The notes below the pieces were generated by a model that saw only the letters and a program-made list of their open reading frames with translations, was not told the DNA's origin and searched no databases. The translations under genes and the position numbers were made by a program. From Lolium rigidum (taxonomy: Eukaryota; Streptophyta; Magnoliopsida; Poales; Poaceae), in contig NC_061509.1 in NCBI RefSeq assembly GCF_022539505.1, positions 207,352,254-207,416,253 of the forward strand: a DNA stretch of 64,000 nt, given 5' to 3'. The stretch's first letter is position 1, and each line of letters begins with the position of its first letter. Positions 1 through 12,326 of this stretch are shown here, piece after piece.

Positions 1-698
1 TCTGCTTACCATTATTCTGATGTCTTGTGTGGGTCACTTACCCCTACGCAACTGATTGTCATGCATACCATTATTCATTTGTCTTGGGTAGGTTATCCTG
101 CCTTCACCTAATCTGATGTGCATGCCTTCTATGGCATGGATGAATGCAAGGGTTGATCCAACGCACTCTGCATCATCCTAAACCATATCTATGGTGTGGG
201 AAGCAAACCTGTAAGAGTTCGTCCTCAATAGGGTTTGTCAGCAAGTCATAGGTGGCATCAGTTGTTCATGTAGCTTAAAAAACCCAGATGCAACATGTCT
301 GCAATGATGTTCTTGACTTCACAGGCCTGACATTCACCCCTACTCAGGTGAATAACCACCTCAGGAAGTGGTGACAGAGGTGGTCAGGTGGGTGGTCGTG
401 TACAAGGTTAGAAATGAGTGGCATTTTGCAACGAGAGCACGTCTATGATGATGGACAAGGAGAAGCTCAGTAAAACCTGAAGCACAAAGATTTTCTGAAC
501 ACGACCGAACTACCGGCAAATGATGATGATTTGTGAGCCAGGTTCGTGCGTAACGATATTCTCTTCACTCCCCGCAAACTTGTGGCTCCTATGAAGTACC
601 TTGCGGACAACAAGGCCCATCGTAACACCTATGCTGACATGACAGCGTCAGGGAGGAGGATCTGGCTTAGGACACGGCTGCGCAAGTACCACTATTAG
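1..698 (+). pseudogene. Decayed Myb/SANT-like domain remnant
   Basis: No long ORF survives. At 324-371 the + strand reads GLTFTPTQVNNHLRKW, followed by a stop and then QRW, which resembles the 'NHLRKW.QRW' core of plant Myb/SANT-like DNA-binding proteins (Harbinger ORF1 type or host relatives). A second readable block, 549-698, begins RNDILFTPRKLVAPMKYLAD and ends at a TAG. The blocks lie in different frames with stops between them, so the gene is dead and probably 5'-truncated by the window edge. Assignment rests on a short motif only. It could instead be part of an unrelated plant-specific gene. Confidence 0.33.
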
Positions 699-2183
699 TG
701 GTTTTGCTTTGCAGTTGTGTGCCTGATAGTGGTCTGCTGAGGTCATGTATATTTTGGGAGCTCGTCTAATATTCCATTCCACCAGCTAGAAACTAATGGA
801 AACTTGATGCATAGACTGTAATATTTTGGGAGGTGGTATTAATACTAACCCCTCTGATGATGAACTTGTGATACACCATGAGCTGTAGTTTTTTGGGTTA
901 GGTCGTGGTGAATCGGTAATTATGGTAGCTACCGTTAGGCAGTACCACCCCTTAAGATGAACATTTTAGCTTAAGTCCATGTTCGTATTGTGTGATATGT
1001 GATGGGTAAGCTCACCTTTCGAAGGAAGAGGTTAGCATATCCAGAGGTGTGTTGCAACCAAACAACACTAAGCACTTTTAACGTTTCATGGAATGGTGTA
1101 GAGCAGCCAACTAAACACTATTGTGGCCGTTCCCTCCCTAATGCAGAAAAGTGCCATGTAGGCAGCCAAATAAAATGGGGAACATGGCGTTTGTGTCGTT
1201 TCTCCCCAACTATGCTCCCAGGGGGCGTCGCCAGGGAGCAAAAATAGCCCGGGCAACCAATCACGCCCTTAGTAGTTCCAGAGCTTCAAATTGCAATGTG
1301 AGAAAACTTACATCAAAGCATATGATTAGAATCAACTATGCACTGCTTTGAGGGCCCGGCAGGGTTCCTCGTTCAAAACAACCCATTGAGCATCGCTGGA
1401 GTGAGTATGGCTTGGCTCGTCGCGTAGTTGCTGAGCTTTATAGCTGGAGCACAGGGCGGGAAGCAACGAAAAATGGCAGGGAGGAGTGGTAGTGGACATT
1501 AACGCCTCCACGTGGGCGTGGGAAAGGTGCAGCGGCGACGAAACGTCTCAGCTGCCTCCATCCAGAACAGTCGCCACCACTAATAGGGTTAGACTGATCA
1601 TCTGTTGTGTCTATGACAGGGTTGGCCGGTCTGTCGACTGCGCCTTCTGTCCGACCCCAGAAGACCACTTGTTGGTTGACGTCAGGTTGGAGACGTCGAA
1701 CAAGTTTTTTTTAATCCGCGCTGGACCCAACTTGCATATGAAGACCATGGTTGGACGTTTTAATAAGTCTGGCGGGCATTTGGCAAAAGCTATAAAGGCC
1801 CCAAGTAAGAGCATCTCGACTCGTGTTTCCAAAGAGATCTCCAAAGGGATTCGCAGGACACTGGATAACAAACCTCCCCGAGTTACATTCCCAAAGTTCA
1901 ATCATTTCAGTGCAAGCGTCAAGAATTATACGCAGGGGCTCTATCAGAAACAATGGACATAACTTTTGCATTTTATTTTTGTTTAGAGACGGCGTTTAGG
2001 AGACGCAACTGGGAACGGACGCTCTATGTGGTGACATCCCAAATGATCAATTCAGCATCTTTACCGAACGTCATTTAAAATAGGCGACTAGAGATATTGC
2101 AAAAACAAGCTCTATTGCACAAGCCGGAGGGTGTCCCCGTCGCGTTGGTATTTGCTCTCTGTCTTGGTCCATCTCCGGGGCTG
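699..2183. other. Unassigned DNA left of H1
   Basis: I see no recognisable gene. A 158-codon open frame runs 1486-1962 on the + strand, but its first codon is GTG, its first ATG is far inside (about 1738), and nothing in it matches a family I know. Overlapping frames are open on the minus strand too. I do not call it a gene. Confidence 0.5.
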
Positions 2184-2259
2184 TTAGGGCATCTTCAACC
2201 CGGCGATCGATCCAAACAGACGCGCTGGGTCTTTCGTTTTGGGCTGTTTGGGTGATCGC

Positions 2260-3853
2260 TGATACGCGTATAGCACGCGTCCGTTGGGAACCCCAAGAGG
2301 AAGGTGTGATGCGCACATCGGCAAGTTTTCCCTCAGAAAGAAACCAAGGTTTATCGAACCAGGAGGAGCCAAGAAGCACGTTGAAGGTTGATGGCGGCGG
2401 GATGTAGTGCGGCGCAACACCAGAGATTCCGGCGCCAACGTGGAACCTGCACAACACAACCAAAGTACTTTGCCCCAACGAAACAGGTGAGGTTGTCAAT
2501 CTCACCGGCTTGCTGTAACAAAGGATTAGATGTATAGTGTGGATGATGATTGTTTGCAGAGAACAGTAGAACAAGTATTGCAGTAGATTGTATTCGAAGT
2601 AAAAGAATGGACCGGGGTCCACAGTTCACTAGAGGTGTCTCTCCCATAAGATAAATAGCATGTTGGGTGAACAAATTACAGTCGGGCAATTGACAAATAG
2701 AGAGGGCATGACAATGCACATACATGATATGATGAATATTGTGAGATTTAATTGGGCATTACGACAAAGTACATAGACCGCTATCCGACATGCATCTATG
2801 CCTAAAAAGTCCACCTTCGAGGTTATCATCCGAACCCCTTCCGAGTATTAAGTTGCAAAACAACGGACAATTGCATTAAGTATGGTGCGTAATGTAATCA
2901 ATAACTACATCCTCGGACATAGCATCAATGTTTTATCCCTAGTGGCAACGAGTACATCCATAACCTTAGAGGTTTACGTCACTCCCCGGATTCACGGAGA
3001 CATGAACCCACTATCGAGCATAAATACTCCCTCTTGGAGTTAAGAGCAAAAACTTGGCCAGAGCCTCTACTAATAACGGAGAGCATGCAAGATCATAAAC
3101 AACACATAGGTAATAGATTGATAATCAACATAACATAGTATTCTCTATCCATCAGATCCCGACAAACACAACATATAGAATTACAGATAGATGATCTTGA
3201 TCATGTTAGGCAGCTCACAAGATCCGACAATGAAGCACATGAGGAGAAGACAACCATCTAGCTACTGCTATGGACCCATAGTCCGGGGGTGAACTACTCA
3301 CTCATCACTCCGGAGGCGACCATGGCGGTGAAGAGTCCTCCGGGAGATGATTCCCCTCTCCGGCGAGGTGCCGGAGGTGATCTCCAGAATCCCCCGAGAT
3401 GGGATTGGCGCGCGGCGTCACAGTAAGGTTTTCCGTATCGTGGCTCTCCGTCCTGGGGGTTTCGCGACGAAGGCTTTAAGTAGGCGGAAGGGCAACGCGG
3501 GGGGCCACACGAGGGCCCCACACGCCAGGGCCGCGCGGCCAAGACCTGGGCCGCGCCGCCCTGCTGTGGCGGCGCCTCGTGGCCCCACTTCCTTTCCCCC
3601 TCGGTCTTCTGGAAGCTTCGTGCAAAAATAGGACCCTAGGGCGTTCATTTCGTCCAATTCCGAGAATATTTCTTTACTAGGATTTCTGAAACCAAAAACA
3701 GCAGAAAACGACAAGCTGGCTCTTCGGCATCTCGTTAATAGGTTAGTGCCGGAAAATGCATAAATACGACATATAATGTGTATAAAACATGTAGATATCA
3801 TCAATAATGTGGCATGGAACATAAGAAATTATCGATACGTCGGAGACGTATCA
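2260..3853 (-). repeat. 3' LTR of element A
   Basis: 1594 bp, bounded TG...CA and matched along its length to the right-hand LTR at 7327-8928. It abuts the polypurine motif at 3854-3869. In element orientation it carries a TATA-like CTTAAAGCC (near 3470), a Kozak ATG, a GTGAGTAG donor and a TGTGCAG acceptor, as does the other LTR. Confidence 0.9.
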
Positions 3854-6445
3854 GCATCCCCAAGCTTAGTTCCTGCTCGTCCCGAGCAGGTAAACGATAA
3901 CAAAGATAATTTACGGAGTGACATGCCATCATAACCTTGATCATACTATTGTAAGCATATGTAATGAATGCAGCGATCAAAACAATGGTAATGACATGAG
4001 TAAACAAATGAATCATAAAGCAAAGACTTTTCATGAATAGTACTTCAAGACAAGCATCAATAAGTCTTGCATAAGAGTTAACTCATAAAGCAATAAATCA
4101 AAGTAAAGGTATTGAAGCAACACAAAGGAAGATTAAGTTTCAGCGGTTGCTTTCAACTTGTAACATGTATATCTCATGGATAATTGTCAACATAGAGTAA
4201 TATAACAAGTGCAATATGCAAGTATGTAGGAATCAATGCACAGTTCACACAAGTGTTTGCTTCTTGAGGTGGAGAGAAATAGGTGAACTGACTCAACATA
4301 AAAGTAAAAGAAAGGTCCTTCGCGAGAGGAAAGCATCGATTGCTATATTTGTGCTAGAGCTTTTATTTTGAAAACAAGAAACAATTTTGTCAACGGTAGT
4401 AATAAAGCATATGTATCATGTAAATTATATCTTACAAGTTGCAAGCCTCATGCATAGTATACTAATAGTGCCCGCACCTTGTCCTAATTACTTGGACTAC
4501 CGGATCATCGCAATGCACATGTTTTAACCAAGTGTCACAAAGGGGTACCTCCATGCCGCCTGTACAAAGGTCTATGGAGAAAGCTCGCATTTTGGATTTC
4601 TCGCTTTTGATTATTCTCAACTTAGACATCCATACCGGGACAACATGGACAACAGATAATGGACTCCTCTTTAATGCATAAGCATGTAGCAACAATTAGT
4701 GTTCTCATATGAGATTGAGGATATATGTCCAAAACTGAAACTTCCACCATGATTCATGGCTTTAGTTAGCGGCCCAATGTTCTTCTCTAACAATATGCAT
4801 GCTCTAACCATTAAAGTGGTAGATCTCTCTTACTTCGAGACAAGACGGACATGCATAGCAACTCACATGATATTCAACAAAGAGTAGTTGATGGCGTCCC
4901 CGAAACATGGTTATCGCACAACAAGCAACTTAATAAGAGATAAAGTGCATAAGTACATATTCAATACCACAATAGTTTTTAAGCTATTTGTCCCATGAGC
5001 TATATATTGCAAAGGTGAAGAATGGAAATTTTAAAGGTAGCACTCAAGCAATTTACTTTGGAATGGCGGAGAAATACCATGTAGTAGGTAGGTATGGTGG
5101 ACACAAATGGCATAGTGGTTGGCTCAAGGATTTTGGATGCATGAGAAGTATTCCCTCTCGATACAAGGTCTAGGCTAGCAAGGTTATTTGAAACAAACAC
5201 AAGGATGAACCGGTGCAGCAAAACTCACATAAAAGACATACTGTAAACATTATAGGACTCTACACCGTCTTCCTTGTTGTTCAAAACTCAATACTAGAAA
5301 TTATCTAGACTTTAGAGAGACCAAATATGCAAACCAAATTTAGCAAGCTCTAAGTGTTTCTTCATTAATGGGTGCAAAGTATATGATGCAAGAGCTTAAA
5401 CATGAGCACAACAATTGCCAAGTATCAAATTATTCAAGACATTTCAGAATTACTACATGTAGCATTTCCCGATTCCAACCATATAACAATTTAACGAAGA
5501 AGATTCAACCTTCGCCATGAATACTATGAGTAAAGCCTAAGGACATATTTGTCCATATGCAACAGCGGAGCGTGTCTCTCTCCCACACAATGAATGCTAT
5601 GATCCATTTTATTCAAACAAAACAAAAACAAAAAACAAACCGACGCTCAAAGCAAAGCACATAAGATGTGACGGAATAAAAATATAGTTTCAGGGGAGGA
5701 ACCTGATAATGTTGTCGATGAAGAAGGGGATGCCTTGGGCATCCCCAAGCTTAGACGCTTGAGTCTTCTTAAAATATGCAGGGGTGAACCACCGGGGCAT
5801 CCCCAAGCTTAGAGCTTTCACTCTCCTTGATCATATTGCATCATTTCCCTCTCTTGATCCTTGAAAACTTCCTCCACACCAAACTCGAAATAACTCATTA
5901 GAGGGTTAGTGCACAATAAAAATTAACATGTTCAGAGGTGACACAATCATTCTTAACACTTCTGGACATTTCATAAAGCTACTGGACATTAATGGATCAA
6001 AGAAATTCATCCACCATAGCAAAAGAGGCAATGCGAAATAAAAGGCAGAATCTGTCAAAACAGAACAGTCCGTAAAGATGGATTTTATTGAGGCACCAGA
6101 CTTGCTCAAATGAAAATGCTCAAATTAAATGAAAGTTGCGTAAATATCTGAGGATCACGCACGTAAATTGGCAAATTTTTCTGAGTTACGTACAGAGGGG
6201 CCGGTCGAAATTCGTGACAGCAAAGAAATCTGTTACTGCGCAGTAATCCAAATCTAGTATGAACCTTACTATCAAAGACTTTACTTGGCACAACAATGCA
6301 CAAAACTAAGATAAGGAGAGGTTGCTACAGTAGTAAACAACTTCCAAGACTCAAATATAAAACAAAAATACTGTAGTAAAAACATGGGTTGTCTCCCATA
6401 AGCACTTTTCTTTAACGCCTTTCAGCTAGACGCAGAAAGTGTATA
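3854..6445 (-). other. 3' noncoding region of element A, with three polypurine motifs
   Basis: 2.6 kb without a credible ORF. It is homologous, in reverse orientation, to 42971-45577 of element C and 58650-61248 of E. The 16-mer GCATCCCCAAGCTTAG (reverse complement of the polypurine tract) occurs exactly at 3854-3869, touching the LTR, and again at 5739-5754 and 5797-5812. Confidence 0.75.
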
Positions 6446-7091
6446 TCAAGTATTATCAAGAGGTGATGCATATTCAGCGGGGTTTGGAGTTTTCTCAACC
6501 ATGCATAGTATATTGGATACATAAGTTTCAGCGGCTCCCTTTTCATTAGTCTTGGGCTTGCTACTCTCATCAAACAAATTTTCAGGAACAAGCCAAGCAT
6601 AGTTATTTTCTAGCGCTTCATTCATCGCTAGGAGCTTACATGGTATTGGTGCTTTGATCTCCCCACCATCATTAATATTATTAGTGTACCTTACTCTCTC
6701 CATGTCCATCTTTTCAAGGATACTAACAAAATTGGTATAAGAACCAAGCATCTTATATTTAATAAAGACCTTTCTAGCCTCTCTTGCTATACCACCAAAT
6801 TCTCTAAGAAGGATTTCTAAAACAAAATCTTTCTTTTCCCCTTCTTCCATATCACCGAGTGTAAGAAACATGTGTTGGATTATAGGATTGAGATTAACAA
6901 ATTTAGTTTCCAACATGCGAACTAAAGCGAGCAACAGTAATTTCATAAGTAGGAGCAAGTTCTACCAAGTGTCTATCTTCAAAATCTTCAACGGTACTAA
7001 CATGATTGAAAAATTCTTCTATATTATTTCTCCCAATTATAGACCCACGTCCTACCGGTATGTCTTTTACGGTAAAATTAAATGGAAACAT
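6446..7091 (-). pseudogene. Unknown ORF of element A (one-base frameshift)
   Basis: Reading starts at ATG 7091 (MFPFNFTVKDIPVGRGS) and stays open for about 55 codons. A single extra base near 6925 (CGCTTTAG where the continuing frame needs one T fewer) shifts it to the frame that ends at 6446 in ...ASPLDNT. Together about 214 codons. The middle is helix-like and charged (DMEEGEKKDFVLEILLREFG), with no catalytic motif or zinc knuckle that I can see. It sits where gag-protease lies in C and E, and its last residues resemble the polyprotein tail ASSLDNT of E. This suggests the coding module was exchanged just upstream of a shared stop. Function unknown. The frameshift may be a sequencing error. 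Confidence 0.55.
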
Positions 7092-7297
7092 GTTGAAATA
7101 AGTAAAACAAATGCAAGTAAATAATTTTTTTGTGTTTTTGATATAGAGTGCAAGATAGTAAATAAAGTAAAACTAGCAACTAATTTTTTTGTGTTTTGAT
7201 ATAATGCAGCAAACAAAGTAGTAAATAAAATAAAGCAAGACAAAAACAAAGTAAAGAGATTGGATTGTGGAGACTCCCCTTGCAGCGTGTCTTGATC

Positions 7298-7315
7298 TCC
7301 CCGGCAACGGCGCCA
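7298..7315 (-). other. Primer-binding site of element A (tRNA-Asp)
   Basis: The + strand reads TCCCCGGCAACGGCGCCA, identical to the 18-nt 3' end of plant tRNA-Asp including CCA, so the minus strand is a perfect primer site for it. It lies 11 nt inside the 5' LTR, the normal position. Confidence 0.85.
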
Positions 7316-7326
7316 GAAAATATGCT

Positions 7327-8928
7327 TGATACGCGTATAGCACGAGTCCGTTAGGAACCCCAAGAGGAAGGTGTGATGCGCACAGCGGCAAGTTTTCCCT
7401 CAGAAAGAAACCAAGGTTTATCGAACCAGGAGGAGCCAAGAAGCACGTTGAAGGTTGATGGCGGCGGGATGTAGTGCGGCGCAACACCAGAGATTCCGGC
7501 GCCAACGTGGAACCTGCACAACACAACCAAAGTACTTTGCCCCAACGAAACGAGTGAGGTTGTCAATCTCACCGGCTTGCTGTAACAAAGGATTAGATGT
7601 ATAGTGTGGATGATGATTGTTTGCGAGAGAACGGTAGAACAAGTATTGCGATGGATTGTATTCGATGTAAAAGAATGGACCGGGGTCCACGAGTTCACTA
7701 GAGGTGTCTCTCCCATAAGATAAATAGCATGTTGGGTGAACAAATTACGGTCGGGCAATTGACAAATAGAGAGGGCATGACAATGCACATACATGATATG
7801 ATGAATATTGTGAGATTTAATTGGGCATTACGACAAAGTACATAGACCGCTATCCAGCATGCATCTATGCCTAAAAAGTCCACCTTCGAGGTTATCATCC
7901 GAACCCCTTCCGAGTATTAAGTTGCAAAACAACGAGACAATTGCATTAAGTATGGTGCGTAATGTAATCAATAACTACATCCTCGGACATGGCATCAATG
8001 TTTTATCCCTAGTGGCAACAGTACATCCATAACCTTAGAGGTTTACGTCACTCCCCAGATTCACGGAGACATGAACCCACTATCGAGCATAAATACTCCC
8101 TCTTGGAGTTAAGAGCAAAAACTTGGCCAGAGCCTCTACTAATAACGGAGAGCATGCAAGATCATAAACAACACATAGGTAATAGATTGATAATCAACAT
8201 AACATAGTATTCTCTATCCATCGGATCCCGACAAACACAACATATAGAATTACAGATAGATGATCTTGATCATGTTAGGCAGCTCACAAGATCCGACAAT
8301 GAAGCACATGAGGAGAAGACAACCATCTAGCTACTGCTATGGACCCATAGTCCAGGGGTGAACTACTCACTCATCACTCCGGAGACGACCATGGCGGTGA
8401 AGAGTCCTCCGGGAGATGATTCCCCTCTCCGGCAGGGTGCCGGAGGTGATCTCCAGAATCCCCCGAGATGGGATTGGCGGCGGCGGCGTCACAGTAAGGT
8501 TTTCCGTATCGTGGCTCTCCGTCCTGGGGGTTTCGCGACGAAGGCTTTAAGTAGGCGGAAGGGCAACGCGGGGGGCCACACGAGGGCCCCACACGCCAGG
8601 GCCGCGCGGCCAAGACCTGGGCCGCGCCGCCCTGCTGTGGCGGCGCCTCGTGGCCCCACTTCCTTTCCCCCTCGCCCTCGGTCTTCTGGAAGCTTTGTGC
8701 AAAAATAGGACCCTGGGCGTTGATTTCGTCCAATTCCGAGAATATTTCTTTACTAGGATTTCTGAAACCAAAAACAGCAGAAAACAGCAATTGGCTCTTC
8801 GGCATCTCGTTAATAGGTTAGTGCCGGAAAATGCATAAATACGACATATAATGTGTATAAAACATGTAGATATCATCAATAATGTGGCATGGAACATAAG
8901 AAATTATCGATACGTCGGAGACGTATCA
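7327..8928 (-). repeat. 5' LTR of element A
   Basis: 1602 bp, TG...CA. In element orientation a 22-nt exon starts at ATG 8392 and is followed by donor GTGAGTAG (8370-8363). The acceptor TGTGCAG ends at 7514, so a predicted 857-nt leader intron lies inside the LTR. Downstream of the acceptor the frame is open to 7173, past the primer site. Differences from the 3' LTR cluster at CAG/CTG. Confidence 0.9.
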
Positions 8929-9177
8929 CTCGCGCGGACACACGGATGGAGTCCGTGTTCGCGTGTCCGTTTGGGTCGCGCGCTGTGTCTAATGTGGCAG
9001 ATTTGGATCGCGGCGCCGTATAGTAGCTATTTGCCTCTAAATTCAGTATAAAAGCATAATAAATTATAAAAATAGATAAAATAGTTCAAATTCTCAAAAT
9101 TTATTACATAAGTTTATTGTCCACGTATTCAATGACAAAATATTATTCAAATAAAATGTAAAAACAATACAAATGCT

Positions 9178-10503
9178 TTAGGCTTCAGGATTTCCTTCAT
9201 CATTGTTGTTTGCAGCACTGTTACTTACATGCTTCCACATGTGCTCGACCAAATCAGTCTGGAGCTGGTTGTGTACAACTAGATCCTGAATTTCATGGTG
9301 CGCATGAAGGATGTCATGGAATGATGCCGGACCACCTTGAGGAGTAACCAGCTCTCCCTGGCCATCTCACTCATTATCAAAGAGTGAATCATCCCGCTCT
9401 AACTCAACAATCATGTTATGCATGATTACACAAGAGGTCATCACCTCCCACAGAGTTTGCACACTCCAGGCTCGGGCAGGGTGTCTGACGATAGCCCAAC
9501 GAGCTTGGATGATGCCAAACGCCCGCTCGACATCTTTCCAAGCTGCCTCCTGCTCTTTGGCAAACCTTGCCTCTTGTTCTAAGTTGAGTTTTCAGATTGT
9601 CTCCACGAGTGTAGCCCAAGGTGGATAGATACCATCAGCAAGGTAGTACCCCTTGGTGTAGTGGTGGCCATTGATCTCAAAATCCACATCAGGGGATTGA
9701 CCGTAGGCTAGCCTATCAAACACCGGAGAGCGCTGCAGCACATTGATGTCATTGTGTGGGCCAGCCATTCTGAAAAATGAGTGCCAAATCCAAGTGTCAT
9801 GTGAAGCAACAGCTTCAAGAATCACTGTGCACCCCTCAGAATGGCCGATGTATGCCCCCTGCCAACCAAAGGGACAGTTCTTCCACTCCCAGTGCATGCA
9901 GTCTATGCTGCCAAGCATTCCGGGAAACCACCTGGCAGTGTTGATTGACAACACACGAGGTGTGTCCTCTGCATTAGGTTGCCGGAGATACTGTTCTCCG
10001 AACGAACCGATCACTACTCTGCAGAACCTGTACATCGCTTCCAAACAGGTGGACTCACTCATGCGCGTGTACTCATCTACGAAATCACCGGCAACACCAT
10101 ATGCGAGCATCCTAATCGTTGCCGTGTATTTCTGGTACGAAGAAAGGCCTACCTTGCCAATTGCATCCACCTTCGCGCAGAAGTAGTCGTCGTAGAGCTT
10201 GACGTCATCCATTATCCGGCGGAACAACGGTCTGAACATCCAAAAACAACGGCAAAACATGGCCGGCGTGAACAATGCCTTGGGTTGGAAGTACTCGGTG
10301 AAGAGCAGGTCGTGACCGCGTTCTCTTTTGCGGTCCAAGGCAGCCGCGCGCCCCGGCAAGGACCCCCGGTACACGGGGATTTGCGAGACAATGTGCTCGT
10401 GGATGATCAGCGCAACCTCCGTGAAAAATTCGTCGTCGGACTCCTCGTCTGACGACGTGTCGATGAAGTTCTTGAAGAAGTAGTCGTCGTCGCTGTCCAC
10501 CAT
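9178..10503 (-). pseudogene. PIF/Harbinger transposase of H1 (two in-frame nonsense codons)
   Basis: DDE-superfamily (DDE_Tnp_4) transposase that would cut and join element ends at TTA/TAA sites. One continuous frame of 441 codons runs from ATG 10503 to TAA 9180-9178, broken only by TGA at codon 304 (9594-9592) and TGA at codon 379 (9369-9367). The N-terminus is acidic ([12 protein letters not shown]). The first catalytic Asp is in [14 protein letters not shown], the second in [12 protein letters not shown], and the Glu in KDVERAFG lies after the first nonsense codon, so the 303-residue product would lack the third catalytic residue. The first TGA fits a CGA-to-TGA change at a methylated CpG. 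Length is typical for the family. The frame is otherwise clean, suggesting recent inactivation. Confidence 0.9.
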
Positions 10504-10794
10504 GATCTACAGATGAAAAGGGACAAATTTTAGATCGCCCATTTCAGCGAACACCTCGCAGGCGGAGGCCATCCAATGCCACCTTAGGGACCATGGCCGT
10601 CCCGGCCTACTTGCGGTCAGGAAACACGGTGCACGAGAGCTCACCTCCGGCGGCAATGGCGCTGCTGCTAACGGCGGGAGGTCTCGCGACGATGAGAGGA
10701 CAACAGCGTCCGCGACGGCGTCCTCCGACTCTGCTATGATGCCGCGAAAGAAGCGTGGACCGCGACCTATGGTTCCGCACCGCTTGCTGGCGTC

Positions 10795-12326
10795 TGATAA
10801 CCCACAAGTATAGGGGATCGCAACAGTCTTCGAGGGAAGTAAAACCCAAATTTATTAATTCGACACAAGGGGAGGTAAAGAATACTTATAAGCCTTAACA
10901 GCTAAGTTGTCAATTCAGCTGTACCTGGAAAAGCACTAGTAACAGGGGTGATGTGAAAGCAGCAGTAATATGAGAGCAGTAGTACTAGTAACACAGCAGC
11001 AGTAGCAGTAATATGAGAGCAATGGCACCAGAAAATAGTTGATACTACTTCCAATGTCATGTAGGAAAAATTATATGATGATGAGAGATGGACCGGGATT
11101 CCCAGCTATCTACAGTAGTGGTAACTCTCCAATAACAAGTGTTGGGTGAACAAATTACAGATGGGCAATTGACAAATAGAGAAGGCATAACAATGCACAT
11201 ACATATATCATGATGAGTACTATGAGATTTAATCAGGGCATTACGACAAAGTACATAGACCGCTATCCGGCATGCATCTATGCCTAAAAAGTCCACCTTC
11301 GGGTTATCATCCGAACCCCTTCCGAGTATTAAGTTGCAAACAACGGACAATTGCATTAAGTATGGTGCGTAATGTAATCAACACAAATATCCTTAGACAA
11401 AGCATCGATGTTTTATCCCTAGTGGCAACAGACACATCCACAACCTTAGAACTTTCTATCATCGTCCCAGATTCAATGGAGGCATGAACCCACTATCGAG
11501 CATAAATACTCCCTCTTGGAGTCACAAGTATCAACTTGGCAAGAGCCTCTACTAGCAACAGAGAGCATGCAAGAACATAAACAACATATATGATAGATAG
11601 ATAATCAACTTGACATAGTATTCAATATTCATCGGGAGCCAACAAACACAACACCGATTACATCAGATGAATCTCAATCATGTAAGGCAGCTCATGAGAT
11701 CATTGTATTGAAGTAAATGGGGGAGAGAGTACCGACTAGCTACAGCTAGAACCCGTAGTCCATGGGGGAACTACTCACGGAGCATGATGGCGGCGGTGGC
11801 GTTGATGGAGATGGCTTCCGGGGGCACTTCCCGTCCGGCGGCGTGCCGGAACGGAGATTCTGTCCCCGAATTGGAGTTTCGCGATGGCGGCGGCGCCCCG
11901 GAGTCTTTCCGGAGTTTCGTCAATGGTATCGCGTTTTTAGGTCGAAAGGGGTCTTATAGGCGAAGAGGCGACGCGGGAGGGTGCTCGGGCCCCCTCACCA
12001 TAGGCCGGCGCGGCCGGGCCCGGGGCCGCGCTGCCTTATGGTGTGGTGGCCCCACGGCCCGCCTCCGACTCTCCTTCGGTGTTCTGGGGTCTTCCGGGAA
12101 AAATAATATTCTGGGTATTTGTTTCGTCGAATTCCGAGAATATTGCCCGAACAGCCTTTCTGGAACCAAAAACAGCAGAAAACAGGAACTTGCACTTCGG
12201 CATCTTGTTAATAGGTTAGTTTCGGAAAACGCATAAAAACATTATAAAGTGCGAGCAAAACATGTAGGTATTGTCATAAAACAAGCATGGAACATCAGAA
12301 ATTATAGGTACGTTGGAGACGTATCA
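10795..12326 (-). repeat. 3' LTR of element B
   Basis: 1532 bp, TGATAACCCACAAG...GACGTATCA, nearly identical to 15988-17521. In element orientation it has the GTGAGTAGTT donor downstream of an ATG (near 11786) as in LTR F. CAG-rich stretch near 10965-11010. Confidence 0.9.

Larger units (their letters stand above)
2260..8928 (-). mobile_element. LTR retrotransposon A (non-autonomous, complete ends)
   Basis: Two LTRs (1594 and 1602 bp) start TGATACG and end CGTATCA. They flank a 3.5 kb interior containing, in element order on the minus strand, a tRNA-Asp primer site, one unknown ORF, a long noncoding stretch and a polypurine tract next to the 3' LTR. Flanking bases are ATCGC (2255-2259) and CTCGC (8929-8933), a 5-bp target duplication with one difference. 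No gag, protease, RT or integrase is present. LTR and 3' region match element C, so A is a sister with a different gene. The family is probably Gypsy type, by relation to C's gag. Confidence 0.88.

Noticed and set aside
7298..7315. tRNA-Asp gene fragment
   Set aside because: Only the 18-nt 3' end is present, at the primer-site position next to an LTR, so it is a primer-binding site.
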